In this document: in pieces, positions 8,466 to 17,068 of the stretch
How the letters are laid out: every line of letters begins with the position of its first letter
How positions within the stretch are numbered: position 1 is the stretch's first letter
Assembly (NCBI GenBank): GCA_016256075.1
Contig: SDVU01000108.1
Location: 1-20,574 of the forward strand
Reading direction: 5' to 3'
Length of the DNA stretch: 20,574 nt
From: Dictyocoela muelleri
Lineage: Eukaryota > Microsporidia
Program-made: the position numbers and the translations under genes
Notes under the pieces: model-generated
Database searches by the model: none
What the model was told of the DNA's origin: nothing
The model's input: the letters and a program-made list of their open reading frames with translations, nothing else

Positions 8466-8592
8466 TAATAAACTTTTCTAGGAATACCCCGATTTTACAA
8501 TAAAAATCTGAGATTTTTTAGCATTTGGGGGTCCGAGGAAAATTTAAATATGAAAAAGGGGTCCACGCATCGAAAAAATTTGAAAACCACTG

Positions 8593-8600
8593 CACTAGAC
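8593..8600 (+). repeat. Target-site duplication CACTAGAC, right copy
   Basis: An exact repeat of 2843-2850 directly after the right hAT terminus. An open frame from 8525 runs across this junction and is a chimera of transposon end and Ty3 fossil, not a gene. Confidence 0.9.
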
Positions 8601-9650
8601 TATCTAATAAGTCCACAGACAATAAAAATGCTATATCTAAAGATAAAATTAAAAATATACTAAAAAATATTTACGTAAACCTCATACATCCAGAAATAAA
8701 TAAGTTGAATTAGATTGTAAAACATTACTTCAAAATCTCTAAAACAAAAAAAAACTTTTAAACAGTATATGTCGAGAATGCAAAATGTAAAAGTGAAAAG
8801 GGATATAGACAAATGAATGGAATAAGGGTCAACAAACGCTTTTTATCAAAAATAAACGAATGTGTTACATTTGACATAGAAGGCCCGATGAAAAGTAGAC
8901 ATTTCAAGACCACATCTAAGAATAAAATATTTCTACATTCGCGCAATTGCAGCTTATTTTCACGATACACTTAATAAGTATTATAAATGAAATCAAATCA
9001 AATACAATAACTAGTAATGTTAATAAAATATGGATCAGAAAACATACACCACCACAAAATTTTCTTACCGTTAATAGAAGACAATTTAATTCAATAAGCT
9101 TTAATAAACTAACTGAAAAATTTAACATCAACCATATAAAATCAGCACCCTATAACTCAACAAGAAATGCAATAATTGAAAGAATAAACAAAGAGATAGG
9201 TGTCGTTCTTAGAGTTTCAATAGGATCTACATTTAGTGAATTAAAAAAAGTATATGATGAAGATTGAATTTAAACGTAAACATAAGTACTGGATACTTAC
9301 CGTATGAAGTTTTTTTTACTGAAAAACCTATTTTTAACAATGTAACAAACGATATAAAAATAAATGAAAGTGGAATAATTAATAAAAATAATATGAATAC
9401 CAAAAAGACAAATGATCTGATAAAAAGAAATGAAGGCCAATAACCTCTAGAAAAATAAATTATGATTTAATAAGAAACTTCATTGCAGATAAAGTCGTAC
9501 CTAAATTGTTTGGTCCGTATGAAGTAATAAGGATTTCAAGAGTGGTAACATTGTATACATCGACAAAGGGAACAAAATATCACGTGCTTAGATTAAAAAC
9601 ATACGTATTTTTCGAAAAGGGAAAATGTAGCATCCATATCGAATGCTACA
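8601..9650 (+). pseudogene. Ty3/gypsy integrase with GPY/F-type C-terminus (fossil)
   Basis: Integrase joins element DNA to the host chromosome. Around 8650-8700, a LIHPEINKL block resembles the zinc-binding N-terminal region. TFDIEGPM near 8869-8895 matches the first catalytic block (DxxGP). From 8947, about 106 residues include NSTRNAIIERINKEIG, the NG..ER.N catalytic glutamate region, after the family's HIKSAPY block. KLFGPYEVIR near 9510-9540 is a clear GPY/F motif, found in Ty3-type integrases. It follows the hAT-ended insertion directly and continues the order begun at 475-2842. The region is broken. Confidence 0.8.
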
Positions 9651-9654
9651 ACAA

Positions 9655-9805
9655 ATAAAAGGGCAGATGAAAGTGATGCAATTGATGAAAGTGGTTAAAG
9701 TGATAATAGTGGTTAAGTGATGAAAATGATGCAATTGATAATAGTGATGAAAATGGTGATTAGATGAAACTGATGAAAGTGATGAAAATGATGAAAATAT
9801 AAATT
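9655..9805 (+). repeat. GATGAAAGT-type repeat, acidic tail
   Basis: Degenerate 6- and 9-bp units (GATGAAAGT, GATGAAAAT, GATAATAGT) run for about 150 bp directly after the integrase region. Read on the plus strand they give Asp/Glu/Ser/Asn-rich sequence, so they may be the acidic end of the Ty3-type polyprotein, later expanded by slippage. Confidence 0.6.
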
Positions 9806-10369
9806 AATTATGTTTTAATAAAAATAAATTGATCATTTCGAGTAATAAAATAAATGACTGATCTGACTAAAACTATAAATAGAAGTGACAATCTGACTTC
9901 TATGCTTTTTCGAGAAGACAAATCGATGCATCGTTATCAAAATATTTTCTAATTTCACAATTTAGTTTTAACGCATACAGCAATAGTTAAAAATTACTTT
10001 ATATTAATAAAGTAAATGTAATCCTAAAATGATATCATGTTATAATATTATTACGAATGATGAGATTATGTAAGTTGTGTGGTGTATAGAATCTAATTTA
10101 TTCTATTTTTGCAATTTTATTGTTATCATTTCATTTTTATTAGCAAATTGAATAGTTGTAGGATGTAATGCCATTGTTTTAATGTTAATTTATATATTTT
10201 TGATTAGTTGAGATATAATTAAAGACGTCAGTGACTAATAAGGTTTTAATAGGTAATTTATAAAAGGTAGAATAAAGCAATAAAAAATTTTAATTCTTCT
10301 TATTTATCGTGTTAATACTCTCAATGTTTTATTATATTGATTCCAATTTTTTTTAAATTTCTTTTGTCA
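9806..10369. other. AT-rich DNA, possible LTR remnant
   Basis: No coding region is recognised. This is where a downstream LTR of the Ty3 fossil would be expected, and ACTATAAATAGAAG near 9870 looks like a TATA element, but no second copy exists in the window to prove an LTR. Confidence 0.3.
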
Positions 10370-11130
10370 AACTTTGGATTTTTATGATTCGATTTTTGGG
10401 TATAATTGGTATTTTCCATGTCCTTTTAAAATAATACAGTCTTCAGTGGTATGTAAAGATTCATTCCTATGATAGTTACGAAAGTTTTTTTAAAATTTTA
10501 AATAAATTTTTTTGTTTGTTATAGTGTTTTTTTGTTTCAATTAAAAGTTTTTCAATTCTTGTAAATCAGTTAATATTTCCAAGAATATTTAAATTTAATT
10601 CAGGCATTTTTATTAACAATTTTTATCTAATCCGTTATTAAATATTTCTTCTCTTTATTGTAATATTTTCTCTATACTAATTTCGTTTATCATTGATGGA
10701 GTTCTCAAATTTTCATTTATTTTTGAGAAAAATTCTTGTATAGTTTCAAAATTTATTTGTTTAAGATTTCGAAATTCTTTTCTTATTATTTTTTTGTACT
10801 ATCGGGATACTTCAATTCCTGTAATTTTATTATTGTAATATCAAGAGTGTTATTTCCTATCAATTCTTTAAGTCTGTTATATAATGTTGTCTAGTAGAAC
10901 TTTTTGAGATTAAGATTTTTAATCAAATTGTTTGCATATATATATATATATTTTTGAAATGTGTAATCCTTGAATTTAAGTTCAAAAATTTTAACTCTTC
11001 AATAGATAATATTTTTTGTATTCAAATTTCTATTTCATTGTTTATTCATCGTCAAAATGTTTAAATGTAAATTTTTTCAAATTTATATTTTTGTTCAATA
11101 TTTCAAAATTAGGGCGTTTAAAAAATTGCC
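10370..11130 (-). pseudogene. Ty3-type Gag fossil, minus strand
   Basis: Gag packages the element RNA. Read on the minus strand, FRNLKQINFETIQEFF (near 10725-10775) resembles the retrotransposon Gag core, with a following IxxIL/F..GL-like stretch. About 250 bp further on, YHRNESLHTTEDCIILK (10420-10470) strongly resembles the CxxH..HTTxxC.xLK block that closes many Ty3-type Gags. Its direction is opposite to the 470-9830 fossil, so it belongs to a different element. No pol or LTR accompanies it. It is broken and old, with several coding breaks. A TA microsatellite (10936-10951) lies within it. Confidence 0.65.
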
Positions 11131-11583
11131 TCACTAGCTGCAATTGGCAAGTTAAATAAACGATTTAAATATATAAATTTTATTGTATTTTGTTTTTATT
11201 TTTGTTTGTAATTGTTTTGGTATTGATAAGGCTCATTTTGCTATATACGTTTTTGGTAATATTGGTTCGTCATTATAGAGGATGTATTGGGATTTTAGGT
11301 TGCTTATATAGTTTACATGAATATTTTTTAGATTAACGTAAAGGAAGTTTATCGATAGTCGGTTCTGAAACATTTATAGTGATATAATAATTTCGGAACA
11401 ATATAAATTAAATAAACACTTAAAGAAAGGCAGCGAAAATTAGATTTTTCTTTTGATTTTCAGAAAATAACAAAATATATTTAAACATATAAAAAATAAT
11501 TCTTGTCCATAAAACTTTCACAAAAAGTTTACTTATTTCGAAGATTTAAAAACGTCTATAAATTTTTTTCTATTCTATATTTT
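11131..11583. other. AT-rich DNA without a gene
   Basis: No coding or RNA feature is recognised. It would be the 5' flank of the minus-strand Gag fossil, but no LTR could be identified. Confidence 0.5.
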
Positions 11584-11640
11584 CTTATAAATCTCTAAGG
11601 TCTCTTCTAAAGTGATACATTTTAATTTTGTAAAACGCAT
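11584..11640. repeat. Short MITE-related fragment, copy D
   Basis: CTTCTAAAG and the bases around it match the left arm of MITE copy C at 4335-4395 (TTCTTAGACCTCCCTTCTAA region) and the fragment at 19362-19410. In both D and F the fragment precedes the same dispersed repeat, so they may be one unit. Confidence 0.4.
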
Positions 11641-11703
11641 ATTAGATCAGTTATATATATTATATATTACATATTACATGTAGACTACATGCATAGTGTC
11701 AAA

Positions 11704-11870
11704 TACGTAGAGTTGTCTTTTATTCGGTCTCAGATCTAAGGTCTGGGTGTTCCAGTAAGACGTCTCTACTAAGCTACTGTAAGTCCAGCTGTATACGCGA
11801 TTTTCGTTTTATCTATGACTCGCAAAATACACGTAATTAGAAGGTTTTTATAATTTTTGTCGCAATAATT
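11704..11870. repeat. Dispersed repeat R2, copy 1
   Basis: Collinear with 19511-19680. Landmarks are TAGAGTTGTC, TACTAAGCTA, GCTGTATAC, TCGTTTTATC and TTTTTATAATTTTT. On the minus strand both copies contain TAGCTTAGTA, which resembles a tRNA A box, but no convincing B box or cloverleaf is seen. Diverged, non-coding. Confidence 0.6.
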
Positions 11871-12206
11871 TGGACCTAATATTCGTCCCCGCCCTAATCA
11901 CCATACCTAGGAGAGTTTCTTTTGATTATTGCTATATTAGACAGGTCTTATTCAGTCTATAAATCAAAAAAACGACTGTAATTTATGTCGCGTGCAGCGC
12001 GCGACATTTTTAACTAAAAATATAAAATGGCCCTAATAGGAGATATCCCCTGGTAAGTAAATTCACATATATTATAATGTACCGCTAGACTAGATAATAA
12101 AATTAAAAAAAAACAATTAATATAACTTTTTTTCTAAAAATTTTTATTTAAAAAAATGAAAAAATAAGGCAATAGCAGTAAAAAAAATTTCGCTTTATCG
12201 CTTTAG
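11871..12206. other. AT-rich DNA with a GC-rich hairpin
   Basis: No gene is seen. At 11985-12007, ATGTCGCG and CGCGACAT form an 8-bp stem around TGCAGCG. The same CGCGACAT word recurs at 325-332 and, mutated, at 16952 and 17000-17007, always as a GC-rich island. Confidence 0.6.
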
Positions 12207-12254
12207 CGCCAAAGCGGTTTTTACCGGAATTTTTTTAATTTTTTTATTAAATTT

Positions 12255-13718
12255 TTACCCCCCCCTTCTCTTTTGTAAAGATGACCATAAACATTTATTG
12301 CAATGCTCAGCTTTAAGTCATAGAGATTTTCTTTAGTAGTAGAAGCTCGTAATACTTTTCTTCATCTTTTAGTATAGCGAATATTCTTTCATATTTTAAT
12401 ATGGGCTTACCAGACTGTGTTTTGGTTTTGGTAACGATCTTGAAAACTTGAGTTCAATCAATTCTGAAAAAGTAAAGTCTCTGCATCTCAATTTCTGAAT
12501 AAAGAGCACCAAAGATGGATGAGAGTTCACAAACTCGTATCCTAAACTCTTATTGTAAGCTTCTACAATATTGTTTGTTATAGCGTATTCATCATGATAC
12601 GATTATAAACATTCCATATGTCATAATGAAAACCCCTTTTGCTATGTATGTACAAAAAGTTCTTCTCGAAGTACATTAAGAAGTTATGTAAATCAAGATC
12701 TTCACTGAATTTACTCTTAAATATAATCTTTAGAAGGCTGTAGTCGGTAAAAATTCTCTTTAAAGGTAAAAAAAGGATAGAAAGAAGCATATTGAATAAA
12801 TCCCTGAAATCGCTTTATGATTTATATAATTTATAGCATCCATGATTTTAAGTTATTAAGAACCATTGTGTCCAATGAAAGTAACATCCTTAACTTGTAA
12901 GCCTGTGAAAACCTCTTCACAGGCCTCTATTACAGCCTTTTCAAAATCGATAATTTTTTTTTAAACTTTAGATTATTAACAATTTTTTACGTGCTCAAGC
13001 AAATCAACGTATTTTTTCTTACTTTTACGTTACATTAAAGCATAGACCAATGGATATACTTTACCATAAATCGATGCATGAATAATGTACACTTGATAAA
13101 AATCGAATGGACAACTTTTGAAGGTTCCATCCATGTATTATGTTTCCGAACAACGTAAATGGCTCATATTATTTTCATTCATCAGAATAATCATTCTATC
13201 TTTAGCACCCTTGGTCATATAGTGATGATTAACTTAAAGTTGTTTAAAGTATTAAAATATTCAGCTGGGATTTCTCCGTCTTCATTACTAACGATAACGT
13301 TATTTTCCCTTCATATTTTTGAAATATGTTTAAATAAAACATCATTGCTTGATAATTTTCTTTTTTCAGATTCATCCAATCCCAATTTAATCTTGCTAAT
13401 GATTTCTTTTGGCGTTAGATATGAGTTAAGAGTCAATATATATGTTATTCATCAAAATATATTTCATGTAGACTCCAATCTCAATCTCATCGTGGTTGTG
13501 ATCATTGGAAGATCCTGGTTCATTTATATTTATAAAAATTTTGCTTTGCAAAATTTTTCTGTACACTTGTATAACTTTGTTCCATTTTGTCTTTCTCTTT
13601 TGAAACTATATTTAATCTTGCAAAAGAAAAAAGCTTCAATACCCTTTTTCGTGTATTGAAGTATCTTTTCATCGTCAAAATATTTTTCTCTCTCTTTCTT
13701 AATTTTAAAATATTTCAT
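12255..13718 (-). pseudogene. MULE (Mutator-like) transposase, broken
   Basis: A cut-and-paste transposase of the MULE family. It would start at ATG 13716-13718, just inside the right inverted repeat. The N-terminus has a FLYWCH-type zinc-finger pattern (LYKCTEKFCKAKF, then a DHNHDE stretch). The catalytic core shows MDGTFKSCPFDFYQVY with the first Asp at 13129-13131, IIDFEKAV with the second Asp at 12946-12948 (61 residues later, as usual), then WNVYNRIMMNT and TNNIVEAYNKSLGYE with the Glu at 12561-12563. HPSLVLFIQKL follows, as in the family's C-terminus. The first, core and last parts lie in three different frames, and several in-frame stops occur, for example right after PLVYALM, so it is dead. 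The long plus-strand frame opposite is its shadow. Confidence 0.8.
12901..12924. repeat. Perfect hairpin in the MULE gene
   Basis: GCCTGTGAA and TTCACAGGC form a perfect 9-bp stem around AACCTC. It lies in the stretch coding ACEEVFTGL after the second catalytic Asp, so it is probably a coincidence of codon content. Confidence 0.6.
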
Positions 13719-13859
13719 GTTGGGGGTAAATAATTAAATAATAATAAAAATAAAAGTGGTTGTAAAAACCTATTTGGCGGTAAAAAACGGCTGCACAAAT
13801 TAGGAAATATTGGCATAAAAAAAATTTAAAATACTAAGAAATATTATAAGAAAGGTGGA

Positions 13860-14796
13860 TAGTGAATACGAACAATGTCGTTTTTCGGAACCTTTAAAAA
13901 TATCGGATTCGAAAAATCATGTGATGTCAAATTATCCTAATGAACGTTTTCAAATTGATTTAATTGATGTTTTAAAATAAAAAAATTTAAATAATAATAA
14001 TAAATGGATTTTGACGGTTATTGATGTTATTCTAGATTCGGAATTTCCAAGCCTGTGATAAATAGAAGTGCATCAAATGTTGTAGAATGTTTAAGGGATA
14101 TATTCTATGAATACGGGTCTTGTAAATTAAACAATCCGATAATGGAAGTGAATTTAAAAACAATCTTATAAAAATTAGTGTGAAGAATCTAATATTTATA
14201 AGATACATGGAAGACCTAATAATCCAAAAAGTTAAGGTATTGTTGAACGATATAATCAGACAATAACAAGGTTCCTTTCTAAATTATTATATTTTGAAAA
14301 TGATAAAACTTGACATGACAAACTGAAAAGGACGGTTTATATTTATAACATAACTTTTAACTCTGCAATTAAAAAATCTTCTTTTATGAAATTTCGAGCA
14401 CATAAAAGGAATGAACATTTTTTAGGAAAATATCGAAATTTCAGAAGAGGGTTTTATTGATAAATTAGAAATTAAAAAAATGATGATTTTTCTTAAACAG
14501 AAAAAGACGAATTTTGAATTTCTTGAAAAACGAATAACGATGATTTAAATGATAAATATAACAATCGCATAACAAAAAAATGAATTTACATGTTTCAAAA
14601 TATTATTTCAAAGTGGGTGACAGGGTGAAAGTTTTTAAGGATTTCGGTTCAAATCCAACTTTGAAATTGAATAAATTTATATCTATGTAAAAGGAATATG
14701 CAGTTATTATTGATATTTTATCTAACAATAGAGTTGAAATTCTTTTTCATAATGGTAATCATGAAATATTTAAAATGTGTCGAGTAAAAAAATAAT
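13860..14796 (+). pseudogene. Retroviral-type integrase fossil
   Basis: An rve-family integrase. NERFQIDLIDV (near 13941-13973) and WILTVIDV form the first catalytic block. HGRPNNPKS followed by GIVERYNQTITRFL (14205-14285) is the GxxER.N block with the catalytic Glu. The C-terminal KVGDRVKVFKDFG and the strand-rich tail ending CRVKK are typical of integrases in Ty3-type and Ginger-type elements. No inverted repeats or LTRs could be matched around it, so the element type is open. It resembles, but does not match closely, the integrase at 15430-16575. It starts about 80 bp after the MULE end. Broken, with several breaks. Confidence 0.75.
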
Positions 14797-15142
14797 TTGA
14801 TCATATTTATTTTTTTTCGTAATATTAATTTTATTTATTAATAACCTAATATTTTTGATATTTTGTAATATATTTTTTTAATGTCGACTTTGAAAATCAG
14901 TTTTTATAGAATGAATATAAAATTACATTTTGAAATAATGTTTTTATTAATTATAATTTTAAATGTATAATTTTCGTCCAAAATGTACGATTATCAAATC
15001 GTTTTTAATAATAAATATTCGTTATTATCTGAGGCCATTTAAAAAATTGCCAAAAAAATATCATGCACTGCGTGCGACAAACTATAGTATTTATTCACAC
15101 TTTTTTAAGATAAATTTTTAAAAAAATAGTTATAAAAATTGT
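14797..15142. other. AT-rich DNA without a gene
   Basis: No coding feature is seen between the two integrase regions. A small GC-rich patch, ATGCACTGCGTGCGACA (15064-15080), resembles the other GC-rich islands. Confidence 0.55.
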
Positions 15143-16781
15143 CCCGGGCGTGTGGCTACCCCCACCATATCAAATGTTCGAAAAGATGTTTATTTTTTTT
15201 TATTTTTTTTTCAAAATAATCATATTTAATGATTTTATTACAATTTAAACATGAAAAATATTTTATTGACATTTACCGAAAAAAACTAGATAATGAATTA
15301 TAAAAGAAACAAAAACTACCTTAATGATTAATTAATTGCGATGATAAGAAAAAATTTGAAAAACAGCATTGCAATTCGCAATATTCTCTATTGATTTAAC
15401 CGGATTATATTACAAAAAAACCCGCAACAATCAAATTGAAGATATTTTCAATTGAAGAACATAATTCATTGATTGATTTTATAAGATTGAAACATATTGC
15501 AAATAGTCATTGTGGCAGAAATAGACTTGAAAGCGTTCTTATAATATGTTTATATAATGTTCGACGAGAAAACATTTTTGAAGTTCTAAGAAGTGTCCGC
15601 AATGTTCTGTTCGAGATTAAATCCCCACACGACCACCTATAATTCTAACTGAAGCAAATTTTGTTCGCGAAAGGTACACAGTATATTTGATAGATCTTAG
15701 GGCATATTCAGATCTAAACGATGGATTTTCTTTGCTTTTAGTCGTTGTTGATAGTTTTACAAAATTTGCATTGACATTTTCACTGAAGAACAAAACATCT
15801 ATTTTAGTGTCTGAGTGTATAGACGAATTTTTTTTTCTATTCGGAAGTCCTTTAATTTTACATACTGATAATGGTAGAGAATTTGTAAATGAAAGAATTT
15901 ATGTACTTTCTAGAAAATGCAATTTTAGACATGTAAGAGGACGAGCAAGATGCCCTTGAGTGCATGGGCAAGTTGAACGCTTGAACAATACATTAAAATT
16001 CTGTATATCCGCAACATGTCAATCTTAAGGAATAATTAATCAGTGGATAAAAGTATATAAATCAATAAACGCTTCATATAACAATATGATACATGAAACA
16101 ACTGGAAAAAACCAATGAGCTATGTTCGGTTCGCATATACAAGATATTGCTACAAATCAATATTCAGATGATGTAATTAATGCTATAAATATGTAACTTG
16201 ATTGTTGGTATTCTGAAGATCAAAATAATACCGGCATCTCAATATTTGAAAGTTGGAATTATCAAGAAATGTAAATATTTAGGGATCAAGCAAGAGTTCC
16301 AATAATAATATTTTTATGGATAGGATGGTTACCAGATCAATGTAGCCAAATCTTAGAGTTATTTTTAATATTCGAGATAGGGTAGTTAGAAGAGTATTTT
16401 TAGACAATAATCGAAATACCAGAAGACTAGGACTGAAGATAATATTGATTTTGGAATTTATGTGGTCAGTAATATCGACGAAAATGAAAATATTACAATC
16501 ACATCACAGGAAAACCTAGAATTAATTATAAATGATGTCTCTATAAGAGATTTAAGAAAATTAGATGATTATTAAATTTAATTTTAAGATTTATGTATTA
16601 TTTTAATAATTTCAAAATTATTTGATAGATGCTATTTAATCCATATTATTTAAAAATATAATAAATTTTTTTTCAATAACCCTTAGATAATATCATGAAA
16701 ATTTAATTTAATTTTTATTAAAATTATTTTAAATTTTGAAAAATTTTTATTAAAAATAGTGGGGGTAGCCACACGCCCGGG
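15143..16781 (+). mobile_element. TIR element encoding a retroviral-type integrase (Ginger-like)
   Basis: A perfect 23-bp inverted repeat bounds 1639 bp: left 15143-15165 (CCCGGGCGTGTGGCTAC, then a C-run and AC), right 16759-16781, its exact complement. The only recognisable protein inside is a retroviral-type integrase with all its usual domains. There is no reverse transcriptase and no LTR. DNA transposons of this design are the Ginger and Tdd-4 group. Perfect ends with a broken gene suggest middle age or selection on the ends by a helper element. No 4-6 bp target duplication is evident. Confidence 0.8.
15430..16575 (+). pseudogene. Integrase-type transposase of the Ginger-like element (fossil)
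   Basis: Domains appear in order. The first (15436-15642) is an H..H zinc-binding region, read as LKHIANSHCGR and followed by YNVRREN. The second is the catalytic core: IDLRAYSDLNDG holds the first Asp, HTDNGREFVN the second, and GQVERLNNT the Glu (about 15690-15990). The third is a C-terminal strand-rich domain with NIRDRVVRRVFLD and NDVSIRDLRKLD just before the end near 16575. Motifs such as HVRGRARCP before the Glu block differ from ordinary Ty3 integrases and recall KRBA2/Ginger-type integrases. It lies wholly within the inverted repeats. It is broken, with several breaks, and probably inactive. Confidence 0.75.
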
Positions 16782-16824
16782 GAAACCAAATGCCCGTAAC
16801 ATTAATTGTGCTTTTTTAATTTTA

Positions 16825-16860
16825 GTTTTCTGGTCTAGTGGTACATTAAAATATATGGGG
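16825..16860 (+). repeat. Duplicated 5' half of the tRNA-like sequence
   Basis: GTTTTCTGGTCTAGTGGTAC begins this 36-bp block. It is repeated with few changes as the first 36 bases of the tRNA-like at 16861. TGGTCTAGTGGTA is identical to the A-box region of typical eukaryotic tRNA-Pro. The block ends at the anticodon-loop position. Confidence 0.7.
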
Positions 16861-16931
16861 GTTTTCTAGTCTAGTGGTACAATAAAAAAAATGGGGATTT
16901 ACTTACTAGGGTTCAAATCCTATTGAAGACA
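16861..16931 (+). tRNA. Degenerate tRNA-Pro-like sequence (probable pseudogene)
   Basis: The 71 bases have an A box (GTCTAGTGGTA) and a B box (GGTTCAAATCC) at the right distance. The acceptor stem GTTTTCT pairs with TGAAGAC at six of seven positions, counting one G-U. The anticodon loop region reads ATGGGG, allowing TGG (Pro). The D stem, anticodon stem and part of the T stem pair poorly, so it is more likely a pseudogene or the head of a tRNA-derived repeat than a working tRNA. The Ginger-like element ends 79 bp upstream. Confidence 0.5.
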
Positions 16932-16955
16932 TTTTTAATTTCTAATTAAAAATGT
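16929..16955. terminator. Hairpin directly after the tRNA-like sequence
   Basis: ACATTTTTAATT pairs perfectly with AATTAAAAATGT around TCT, a 12-bp stem. It contains a run of five T right after the tRNA-like sequence, which could stop RNA polymerase III. The terminator role is inferred from position. Confidence 0.4.
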
Positions 16956-17007
16956 CGCACAATGGCGCAAAACGCACGCTGGCGCTCGCGCGCTGCGCGC
17001 GCAACAT
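16952..17007. repeat. GC-rich island
   Basis: ATGTCGCAC at one end and GCGCAACAT at the other are imperfectly inverted around alternating GC-rich sequence (GCTCGCGCGCTGCGCGCG). This is one of several such islands in otherwise very AT-rich DNA. Confidence 0.6.
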
Positions 17008-17068
17008 ATTATGCTATAAATATATAGTATAGCCTCTTAATGCCCTTTCCTCATTATTTATTTAAGAG

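Larger units (their letters stand above)
2851..8592. mobile_element. 5.7-kb hAT-ended element, non-autonomous, inserted in Ty3 pol
   Basis: The left end is CAGTGTTTCTCAAA and the complement of the right end is CAGTGGTTTTCAAA, which matches at 12 of 14 positions and is of the classic hAT form. An exact 8-bp duplication, CACTAGAC, flanks both ends, as hAT transposition produces. Near the ends are matching subterminal motifs: GACCCC at 2877 and GGGTCCC at 2906 on the left, GGGGGTCC at 8527 and GGGGTCC at 8558 on the right. No hAT transposase is recognisable. The interior is filled by the compound palindrome at 3038-6000, a pair of direct repeats, and AT-rich DNA. Ty3-type RNase H lies on one side and integrase on the other, which independently supports a single insertion. 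Confidence 0.85.
470..9830 (+). mobile_element. Ty3/gypsy pol fossil, broken, split by two insertions
   Basis: The recognisable parts keep the Ty3/gypsy order on the plus strand: reverse transcriptase, its thumb, RNase H, a connection region, then integrase with a GPY/F-type domain and an acidic tail. Two younger elements with exact 8-bp target duplications (851-2024 and 2851-8592) interrupt it, so the remnant is far older than 9 kb of continuous sequence would suggest. No Gag or protease precedes the reverse transcriptase, and no pair of LTRs could be identified, so both outer limits are estimates. It is clearly broken, with roughly ten or more small coding breaks besides the two insertions, and it cannot be active. 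The degree of decay suggests a relatively old insertion. Confidence 0.8.
12207..13779 (-). mobile_element. MULE DNA transposon with 58-bp inverted repeats
   Basis: The left end (12207-12264, starting CGCCAAAGCGGTTTTTAC and closing with a C-run) pairs with the complement of the right end (13722-13779, starting CGCCAAATAGGTTTTTAC and closing with CCCCC). Both arms are 58 bp, AT-rich in the middle and imperfectly matched. The only protein is a broken MULE transposase reading inward from the right end. No 9-bp target duplication could be matched, so the true ends may lie slightly further out or be decayed. Confidence 0.65.

Noticed and set aside
8525-8713. Open frame of 62 codons across 8593
   Set aside because: Its first part is the right end of the hAT-ended element and its second part Ty3 fossil. 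The junction at the target duplication shows it is an accidental chimera.
8758-9131. Two minus-strand open frames
   Set aside because: They are opposite the Ty3 integrase region, which has recognisable motifs on the plus strand.
9806-10369. Downstream LTR of the Ty3 fossil
   Set aside because: A TATA-like element is present, but there is no second copy in the window and no clear TG...CA ends, so an LTR cannot be supported.
13159-13659. Plus-strand open frame of 166 codons, the longest in the window
   Set aside because: It lies exactly opposite the MULE transposase, whose minus-strand reading shows FLYWCH-like and pre-catalytic features. The plus-strand product matches nothing recognisable and is a shadow.
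13860-14796. Second Ginger-like element with its own inverted repeats
   Set aside because: The integrase is there, but no matching inverted repeats were found around it, so it is left as an integrase fossil of unknown element type.
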